Part shown: positions 19,515 to 24,389 of the stretch, one piece after another
How positions within the stretch are numbered: the stretch's first letter is position 1
Layout of the letters: every line of letters starts with the position of its first letter
From: Methanobacteriaceae archaeon
GTDB lineage: Archaea; Methanobacteriota; Methanobacteria; Methanobacteriales; Methanobacteriaceae
Direction of reading: 5' to 3'
Length of the DNA stretch: 24,389 bases
NCBI GenBank assembly: GCA_900766745.1
Contig: CAAFWR010000047.1
Span: forward strand, 1 to 24,389
Program-made: the position numbers and the translations under genes
The notes under the pieces: generated by a model
Told to the model about the DNA's origin: nothing
The model's database searches: none
The model's input: the letters and a program-made list of their open reading frames with translations, nothing else

Positions 19515-19544
19515 TTGAATTCAACGCGTAATATGTGATATAGT
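19515..19544 (+). promoter_or_regulatory. Promoter of the small lipoprotein gene
   Basis: TTGAAT (19515-19520), 18-nt spacer, TATAGT (19539-19544), about 30 nt before ATG 19575 and downstream of the GGTCCAG/inverted-repeat block, which could control it. Confidence 0.55.
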
Positions 19545-19574
19545 ATACACAGAAACGAAACGGAGCGTGTCTAG

Positions 19575-19706
19575 ATGTTGAAAAGATGTATTTTAAAAAA
19601 ACTGATGATTATCGGACTTGCAGGGATTGCTGTTATGAATATGACAGGATGTTCTCATGAAAATACTTCGAAAGATGTCCAGATATGTTCCAAAGATTGT
19701 GATTAA
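19575..19706 (+). CDS. Very small lipoprotein (43 aa)
   Basis: ATG 19575 with GGAG about 11 nt upstream. A basic start (MLKRCILKKL) is followed by a hydrophobic segment and the lipobox MTGC, Cys at about residue 27. The mature part is only about 17 residues and contains two further Cys. It resembles the small lysis- or entry-exclusion-type lipoproteins found on plasmids only in general form. It overlaps the unused upstream part of the YodL ORF and precedes it in the same transcript. Confidence 0.65.
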   Translation: MLKRCILKKLMIIGLAGIAVMNMTGCSHENTSKDVQICSKDCD

Positions 19707-19728
19707 AACAGAAAGGAAAGGTAACATT

Positions 19729-20388
19729 ATGCAACCAATGATTTCCGTATACCAGCTGAAGAATATTCCAGCAACCAGATATCTTCATGACAAGTCTTTT
19801 GATGAACTTGAAGCATTTGGACAAAGAATAGATTTTGACAATTATGAAAAAGTAGGAGAAAAGCCGGCCGATGTACCAGACGATGTTGAAGCACTGAAGT
19901 ACAATAAGCGATTTGAAGTCCTTGAATTCTACTACAGCGAGCTTGATAAAGAACAGCTTCCAGAATGGTTCAACGGACACCCAATCAATGTTGGAGATAT
20001 TATCAGTATTTACTTTGATGGAGAAGACAGAGCTTATTATGTAGATGACAGAGGCTTTAAAGAAGTTTCAGACTTTTTCCCAGAAGGTGAAGGATTTGCT
20101 GCTATGGCTCAAAACGAACCGCCAGAAGTAAATGATTTTGATAACCTTCCAGGATTTGAACATTATCCTAGACATGCCGCCAAAGAAGCAAATTATCAGC
20201 CTCAGCAGACAGAATTTAGAGATGAGATGCATTTCTATACATCTTTATATATTGAACTAGGTCAAATGGTCCAGTCTAAAGAAGAAGCTCAGCAAAGAAT
20301 GGAATCGTATTTACAGGAAATTGCTGAGAAACATCCAGAATTTTCTTACACGATTCATGATGCCGAATTTCAATCAACTAAATATTAA
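19729..20388 (+). CDS. YodL-domain protein
   Basis: A 219-aa protein. The start at 19729 is chosen because AAAGGAAAGG lies upstream; the earlier in-frame ATG at 19657 would overlap the lipoprotein gene. Residues about 5-125 match the YodL domain common in conjugative elements: ISVYQLKNIPATR, FDNYEKV, a LEFYYSEL helix, PEWFNGHPINVGDIISIY and AYYVDDRGFKEVSDFF. A Pro/Gln/Asn linker and a helical C-terminal domain follow. Function of YodL is not established; its presence supports a conjugative or mobile origin. Confidence 0.75.
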   Translation: MQPMISVYQLKNIPATRYLHDKSFDELEAFGQRIDFDNYEKVGEKPADVPDDVEALKYNKRFEVLEFYYSELDKEQLPEWFNGHPINVGDIISIYFDGEDRAYYVDDRGFKEVSDFFPEGEGFAAMAQNEPPEVNDFDNLPGFEHYPRHAAKEANYQPQQTEFRDEMHFYTSLYIELGQMVQSKEEAQQRMESYLQEIAEKHPEFSYTIHDAEFQSTKY

Positions 20389-20408
20389 TCAGAAAGGAGA
20401 TTTTGCTT

Positions 20409-20870
20409 ATGAGTAATGAAGTCGATGTAGTGGCTAATCGAAAAAGTACAACCATTGTATTGACTGAAAACCGTTTTGAAGCCGTACAGTTTCTGAACAA
20501 TTTTCTTGAAGAGGATACATGGTTTGGTGTTCGCAACTTTGTGGACACGGGAAATGGAGCAGGATCTTTAAAAGAAATGAACCCATTTTTTGGACAGGCG
20601 GTAATTGATGATTCTATTTCAACAAGACATAAACACATGGATACAAAATCGAATCCTTCTAAGAAAATGACAGATGCTTTGTTTTATATTCGACCATCAA
20701 TGGAATTTGCAAGCTACCCTGTATGGGCTCCGTTTCAAATCCAGTATGACATGAAAAGAGATGCTATGTATGTTTTAACGAAGCTGAATGAAGTGTCGAC
20801 TATCTACGTTTTTGCTCATGGCGCTATTAGCTTAATTTCAAAACGTCGTTGTTGTTCTAAACAATTGTGA
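20409..20870 (+). CDS. Hypothetical protein, possibly 3'-truncated
   Basis: A 153-aa soluble protein. The start at 20409 (AAAGGAG 10 nt upstream) is preferred. No domain recognised. Its last codons (CSKQL) lie inside a copy of the repeated block that precedes the structured RNA elements, and the C-terminus turns abruptly basic and Cys-rich. The gene may therefore have been cut by recombination at that repeat. Confidence 0.6.
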   Translation: MSNEVDVVANRKSTTIVLTENRFEAVQFLNNFLEEDTWFGVRNFVDTGNGAGSLKEMNPFFGQAVIDDSISTRHKHMDTKSNPSKKMTDALFYIRPSMEFASYPVWAPFQIQYDMKRDAMYVLTKLNEVSTIYVFAHGAISLISKRRCCSKQL

Positions 20871-20891
20871 TTTTTAGCATGATTCGAACAC
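20854..20891 (+). repeat. Orphan copy of the promoter-like block (copy 0)
   Basis: GTTCTAAACAATTGTGATTT and on to GATTCGAACAC. It resembles the blocks at 20919-20954 and 22763-22799 but is not followed by the structured RNA. It overlaps the end of the 20409 gene. Confidence 0.55.
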
Positions 20892-20918
20892 AAATGTGCG
20901 GCGATAAAGCTTTAATAT

Positions 20919-20954
20919 GTTCTAAACCGTTGTAATTTCTAGTACAATTCGCAC
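20919..20954 (+). promoter_or_regulatory. Promoter-like block before structured RNA copy 1
   Basis: TTCTAA, 17-nt spacer, TACAAT (20943-20948), ending 9 nt before the RNA element. The same block precedes copy 2 at the same distance, suggesting that it drives the RNA. Confidence 0.5.
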
Positions 20955-20963
20955 TTTTACAAT

Positions 20964-21133
20964 GGAATAGAAAAAGGCAGTATGCAGGTGGCAAGACTGT
21001 ATCCGACCGTAAACAAAAGACATCGGCTGCTCCTCTGCTTTGGTGCTGAGACCTCTTATGCTGGACAAGAGGGAGAAAACAAGTTCCAGCCTAGAGAAGA
21101 TGCAGGAGTCTTGCACTTGCTTAAGTCTTTTCT
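20964..21133 (+). ncRNA. Structured RNA candidate, copy 1 (170 nt)
   Basis: This is 170 nt with 10 differences, all transitions, from the copy at 22808-22977. A long closing helix pairs 20984-21003 with 21099-21120: GCAAGAC with GTCTTGC, TGTATC with GATGCA, GCAGG with CTTGC. An inner hairpin CCTCTT/AAGAGG has a GCTGGA loop that is complementary to TCCAGC downstream, allowing a pseudoknot. Changes between copies turn Watson-Crick pairs into G-U pairs or back, so the pairing is kept. It does not match any riboswitch or ribozyme that I can recall. Confidence 0.7.
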
Positions 21134-21214
21134 GACGTCTGTTTCCAGTTTCAGAACAAAAAGCTGGTTTTATGTTTCTGTACAAGGTAAGACTATTAAA
21201 AAATAAATCAAAAA

Positions 21215-21285
21215 CAGATATAGTCCGTACCTGTAAGAAACACTTGTTTTTTAACTGCAAATCGTGGTACGAGACATAATATCTG
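21215..21285 (+). promoter_or_regulatory. Long hairpin in the leader of the sigma factor gene
   Basis: CAGATAT (21215-21221), GTC and CGTACC (21226-21231) pair with GGTACG (21266-21271), GAC and ATATCTG (21279-21285): about 16 pairs with small bulges and a 34-nt loop. It ends 10 nt before the ribosome-binding site GGAGG. It may be a translational or transcriptional control element. Confidence 0.5.
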
Positions 21286-21306
21286 CCAAACATATGGAGG
21301 GATGAT

Positions 21307-22515
21307 ATGCCAAATGCTAAAAAAAGAAAGGTCCTGCTTCCAACCTTTGAAAACGAAAAAGAAGCAAAGCAATACTTAATCTCCCAAAATGCCGAAAATC
21401 AACCTGTATCTCAAAACTTAATCTGCTCAATTGTTGAATCACTGGGATTAAGCGAAGAAGAATCTGTTGATTTTTACGGTTGGTGCGAATCACAGGAATT
21501 TGTTATGGAGGATAAAAAAGAAGCACTTAAACGATCTCCTGCTTCAAAACCAATCCAGCATAAAAAACGAGCTCATGTTGATAAATACATTAAGAAGAAT
21601 ACTTTAGACCCGCTTCAGTTGTATTTTAATGACATTGGGCAATACCGCCTGTTAACTGCTAAAGAGGAAGTGGAACTTGCTAATCGAATTCAAGGAGCAC
21701 AATCCCGAAATGAAGAAGATAAAGAGGCTATGGAAACTCTTGTATGTGCCAATTTAAGACTGGTTATTAATATTGCTGCCGATTATAAGATTATGGGCAA
21801 AAAATATGGAGTTTCATATATGGACATGATTCAGGATGGAAATCTTGGCTTATGGCGAGCTGCTACAAAGTACAAGCCAGATTATCGGTTTTCAACCTAT
21901 GCAACATACTGGATTCGTCAGACGATTCTTCGTGGCATTTCTACACATAGAACTGCTCTGAGAGTTCCTATTCACATTTTTGAAGATATTCAGGCAATGA
22001 AGAAAATCGAGACAACATACGTTGAAAAAAACGACAAAGAAATCCCGATTGAAGAACTTGTAGCTAAAATGAATGAACGAGAAGAGAGGAAAAGTAAGAA
22101 AAGTAAAACTGTTTATAATGTCGATAAGATTCGATATTTAAAGGATTTAGACTCAAAAGTTATTTCAATGGAAAAGCCAGTAAAAGGGAACGATGGAAAT
22201 GATGAATCCGTATTTCAGGACTTCTTAAGTACGCCTAAATCAAATGAAGCTGAGGAAAAAGTAAGCAAGATGGTCCTGCATGATGAAATTAATAAGGCTT
22301 TGAATCGAATTCCAAAGATTGAACGTGAAATTATCATTCTCAGATTTGGAATTGGTCAGCCAGAAGCATTGAAAGTAAGCGATGTAGCGAAAAAGCTTGG
22401 TCTTACTGTAAATAAAGTCAAGAGCCTTCAGGAAGACGCAATCATGCATCTTGGAATGTCTTTTCAAGATAATGCTTTGATGGTACAGCTTTTTGAAGAA
22501 GTTCAAAATAGATGA
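21307..22515 (+). CDS. Accessory sigma-70 factor, RpoD-like
   Basis: A 402-aa protein with GGAGG about 7 nt upstream. Residues 1-90 are an unusual N-terminal extension. Region 1.2 starts at about 99 (DPLQLYFNDIGQYRLLTAKE). Region 2 has NLRLVINIA, YMDMIQDGNLGLWRA and FSTYATYWIRQTI (about 150-205). Region 3 follows, with a Lys/Glu-rich insert near 255-275. Region 4 has RIPKIEREIIILRFGIG and a helix-turn-helix, VSDVAKKLGLTVNKVKSLQE. It is a divergent primary-type sigma factor on an accessory element and would direct host RNA polymerase to specific promoters. The neighbouring repeated blocks are candidate targets (inference). Confidence 0.9.
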   Translation: MPNAKKRKVLLPTFENEKEAKQYLISQNAENQPVSQNLICSIVESLGLSEEESVDFYGWCESQEFVMEDKKEALKRSPASKPIQHKKRAHVDKYIKKNTLDPLQLYFNDIGQYRLLTAKEEVELANRIQGAQSRNEEDKEAMETLVCANLRLVINIAADYKIMGKKYGVSYMDMIQDGNLGLWRAATKYKPDYRFSTYATYWIRQTILRGISTHRTALRVPIHIFEDIQAMKKIETTYVEKNDKEIPIEELVAKMNEREERKSKKSKTVYNVDKIRYLKDLDSKVISMEKPVKGNDGNDESVFQDFLSTPKSNEAEEKVSKMVLHDEINKALNRIPKIEREIIILRFGIGQPEALKVSDVAKKLGLTVNKVKSLQEDAIMHLGMSFQDNALMVQLFEEVQNR

Positions 22516-22565
22516 AAACAAGTTTCAAATGTATATCATTGTGATACTTTAGAAAGGAAAAAATT

Positions 22566-22757
22566 ATGGAGAATGTAAAGAAACGTGCCAAATATGACCC
22601 AAGAGGTGTTTGTTTAGAAATTGCCAAGGTTAAATGGCCGTCTTTAAAACTATTATCCAAAAACAGTATGATTGTAATTGGTTTTACGGTTCTGTTTGGA
22701 TTACTTTTTGTTGGATATGAAAGTTTGATTGGATTTGCTTTTAAGAATCTGCTTTGA
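22566..22757 (+). CDS. SecE-like protein translocase subunit
   Basis: A 63-aa protein with AAAGGAAA before ATG. It has the SecE layout: an amphipathic N-terminal segment with EIAKVKWPSLKLL (the conserved KVxWPS of SecE, about residues 19-31), then one transmembrane helix (MIVIGFTVLFGLLFVGY, about 35-51). SecE binds SecY in the membrane and is essential in chromosomes. An extra copy behind a sigma factor gene on an accessory element is unusual. The spacing of about 50 nt suggests co-transcription. Confidence 0.8.
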   Translation: MENVKKRAKYDPRGVCLEIAKVKWPSLKLLSKNSMIVIGFTVLFGLLFVGYESLIGFAFKNLL

Positions 22758-22762
22758 TTGTT

Positions 22763-22799
22763 GATTTGAACTATTGTGTGTTTTAGTACGATTTGAACC
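22763..22799 (+). promoter_or_regulatory. Promoter-like block before structured RNA copy 2
   Basis: Related to 20919-20954, with TACGAT at 22787-22792 in place of TACAAT, ending 8 nt before the RNA element. Confidence 0.45.
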
Positions 22800-22807
22800 T
22801 GTGCAAC

Positions 22808-22977
22808 GGAATAGAAAAAGGCAGTATGCAGGTAGCAAGACTGCATCCGACCGTAAACAAAAGACATCAGTCGCCCCTCTGCTTTGGTACTGAGACCTCT
22901 TATGCTGGATAAGAGGGAGAAAACAAGTTCCAGCCTAGAGAAGATGCAGGAGTCTTGCACCTGCCTAAGTCTTTTCT
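22808..22977 (+). ncRNA. Structured RNA candidate, copy 2 (170 nt)
   Basis: Same length as copy 1 and 94% identical. The closing helix pairs 22828-22847 with 22943-22964. The inner hairpin is stronger than in copy 1 (CCTCTTAT with ATAAGAGG), and the GCTGGA/TCCAGC pseudoknot pairing is kept. It ends 20 bp before the right IS boundary. Confidence 0.7.
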
Positions 22978-23022
22978 AGATATGCCGTCCAACTGGACAA
23001 TGTCATTTAGTTAAGAATGGAT

Positions 23023-23060
23023 AGACTGTTTAGATTGATATATCTAAGCAGTCTTTTATT
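23023..23060 (+). terminator. Hairpin in the right IS end, terminator on the plus strand
   Basis: AGACTG.TTAGAT pairs with ATCTAA.CAGTCT (23023-23054), followed by TTTTATTT. It would stop transcripts entering the IS from the SecE/RNA region. Confidence 0.7.
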
Positions 23061-23073
23061 TGCTTTCACGACA

Positions 23074-23095
23074 AAAAGTGCAGCATTTCTGCTGC
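23074..23095 (-). terminator. Terminator of the right transposase gene
   Basis: GCAGCA (23080-23085) and TGCTGC (23090-23095) with a 4-nt loop. On the minus strand it is followed by ACTTTTTG. It is the positional equivalent of 1386-1403. Confidence 0.65.
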
Positions 23096-23120
23096 ATCGT
23101 TAGACATTTAGGCATAAGTA

Positions 23121-24389
23121 TCAATCGAAGCGATAATTAAAGGAGACGGGTGCTTTAGGTTTCAGTTTTCTTTTATTTTGCCGATTTCTGCGAACAGGAA
23201 GAATTTCTTTGGCAATAATATCACAAATATAAGATGGAACTTTTGCCTTTTTGAGATGCTCACGAATGATATGAAAACCTCGAACAAAGTTGAGCTGATA
23301 TTCATATTTACGTTTTCGTTTGGCAATATCAATTCCATTGGTAATACGACTACAGAAGTTATAAAGAATCATCTTTGCATAGATTTCCTGCTCAATCAGG
23401 TTTCGTTTCTTAGAATGCAGTGTATTTAAATCTAAATCATATTTTAGTTCACGATAACTAGTTTCAATTTCCCATCGTAAGTGATATAACTCTTTGATAT
23501 CCTGCATACTGAATTTATTTTCATCTAGATTCGTTACGATGCATTCGTATGTTTCATCTGTGATTTTAAAACGAACTACACGACATTCAAAATCATAGAA
23601 TGGTGTGTCACCAAAATAGTCAAATTGCTGATTTTGTGGCACAAATTTATAGATTTCAGGATGAGATTTAATTTCATTTGTCTGCTTTGTAGTCAGTGTT
23701 CGTTTGGCCCAAACGTCGAATTCTTCGTCTGGGAATGGTCCAAAACTGCGTAACATCCCAGTGGAATGAATATCCTTGACTCGAACTAGATATTTATTTC
23801 CAGATAAATGAATCTTCTCAAAGGAATTGATGGATTCATACCCTCTGTCTGCAATAAAGATAGCTTTGTCTCCTCTATAGCGTTCTACGATTTTATTAAG
23901 CGCCTCTCGTTCATCTTGTACAGCTTGCCCCTGAAGAATGACATCATCATAGGTATATTCTAAAATATCATAACTTGTATTCAGGTGAAAAGCAGAGAAC
24001 GGTTTATCTGAATTATTTGCTTTTCGGATTGTTGTTTTATTATCTTTGATTTCAGAGGTAATAGGCAATGTTGAACCATCCACAGCTAGAAGACGGTACC
24101 CTTTATATAATTTAGTTTTACGAGTTCTGTCGTTAAACAAATTGAATAAGGTATGAAAAGCATCTGGTTGAATCTTATCTCTTGACTGTATAAAAGAAGA
24201 TACACTTGGTGTATCTAGATTACAGCCAAACAATTTATTCAATTCATCTTTTAGTGAGCCTCCCTCTAAAAGCAGAACATTTATCAATGTGTTTCCAAAC
24301 AAATGTTTTCGTTTGCGAGTGAAGTCCTTATCTGGATTGATAACAAATAGTGAAGATGATTCATCCAATTGATGTATACATTGTTTTAA
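23121..24389 (-). CDS. IS4-family DDE transposase, 5' partial
   Basis: The frame is open to the window edge (…LKQCIHQLDESSSLF). By comparison with the left copy about 15 residues lie outside. DDE residues are present: LLAVDGS, FIADRGYES and YHLRWEIETSYRELK. The remainder is full length and intact, ending SFNYRFD like the left copy (SFNYRYD). It is clearly a paralogue, not an identical copy, so homologous recombination between the two would be inefficient. Confidence 0.93.
   Translation of the reverse strand, partial: LKQCIHQLDESSSLFVINPDKDFTRKRKHLFGNTLINVLLLEGGSLKDELNKLFGCNLDTPSVSSFIQSRDKIQPDAFHTLFNLFNDRTRKTKLYKGYRLLAVDGSTLPITSEIKDNKTTIRKANNSDKPFSAFHLNTSYDILEYTYDDVILQGQAVQDEREALNKIVERYRGDKAIFIADRGYESINSFEKIHLSGNKYLVRVKDIHSTGMLRSFGPFPDEEFDVWAKRTLTTKQTNEIKSHPEIYKFVPQNQQFDYFGDTPFYDFECRVVRFKITDETYECIVTNLDENKFSMQDIKELYHLRWEIETSYRELKYDLDLNTLHSKKRNLIEQEIYAKMILYNFCSRITNGIDIAKRKRKYEYQLNFVRGFHIIREHLKKAKVPSYICDIIAKEILPVRRNRQNKRKLKPKAPVSFNYRFD

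Larger units (their letters stand above)
22998..24389 (-). mobile_element. IS4-family insertion sequence, right copy (5' end outside window)
   Basis: The inner boundary is set at CAATGTCATTTAGTTAAGA (22998-23016), which matches the corresponding end of the left IS at 18 of 19 positions. It contains one transposase gene and two hairpins at its 3' end, arranged as in the left copy. Orientation is opposite to the left IS. Confidence 0.75.

Noticed and set aside
21220..21230. GATATAGTCC, similar to the conserved core of group I introns
   Set aside because: No other group I core elements are seen and the bases are part of the sigma leader hairpin.
22442..22960. Minus-strand ORF of 172 codons covering RNA copy 2, with a matching ORF over copy 1 (20922-21293)
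   Set aside because: The shared part follows from the DNA duplication itself. There is no ribosome-binding site, and sense-strand helix pairing explains the substitutions better. Kept as the main alternative to the RNA reading.

Overview
The window is low-GC DNA with strong AAGGAGG-type ribosome-binding sites, sigma-A-like promoters (often extended -10, TGnTATAAT) and TGA used as a stop. This fits a Bacillota mobile or accessory region, perhaps a gut Erysipelotrichia or Clostridia plasmid or integrative element. The species cannot be fixed from the sequence. Two related but non-identical IS4-family elements lie at the window edges in opposite orientation, with their 3' ends facing inward, and enclose about 21.5 kb of cargo.

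Layout: 1-1485, left IS. 1615-2061, TM2-domain membrane protein (-). About 2315-2477, promoter-driven short transcript with a 13-codon ORF (+). 4869-2524, minus-strand operon of four diverged paralogues of an unknown family (one frameshifted) plus a fifth gene. About 5245-5364, structured small RNA (+). 5601-5410, exonuclease fragment (-). 13319-5775, minus-strand defence island: an EcoRI-family adenine methylase with a tandem array of alternative C-termini, a small protein, a DUF262-HNH protein, a small unknown, a BcgI-like fused nuclease-methylase, two hsdS ORFs separated by a G9 tract, and a MazG-like pyrophosphohydrolase. 13588-15174, large probable DNA-binding protein (+). 15492-16835, small unknown, XRE regulator and acidic protein. 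16963-20870, plus-strand genes for secreted, lipoprotein, PH-domain and YodL-domain proteins. 20854-22977, accessory sigma factor and SecE-like protein flanked by two 170-nt copies of a conserved structured RNA candidate. 22998-24389, right IS.

The strongest signal is in the methylase gene at 11557-13319. Its C-terminal target-recognition segment is present in five diverged tandem modules (A-E). Each module is one reading frame off from the one before. Each junction is the same 12-mer, AAGATATTGTAA, which reads K-I-L-stop for one module and R-Y-C-N for the next. Two tracts of 7-bp repeats (9.7 and 4.6 copies) sit inside modules A and C. A 7-bp unit changes frame with every slip, and all three frames after each tract are open and end in a complete module. 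The locus therefore looks like a slippage-driven multi-way specificity selector with five possible C-termini. The methylase appears N-terminally short and has NEPF where NPPF is expected, so a silent-cassette or decaying locus is a real alternative. About 4 kb away, the BcgI-like system carries its own G9 frame switch, a 24-bp repeat in the HsdS spacer helix, and near-identical tandem TRDs. Two neighbouring DNA-modification loci thus both look built to vary.
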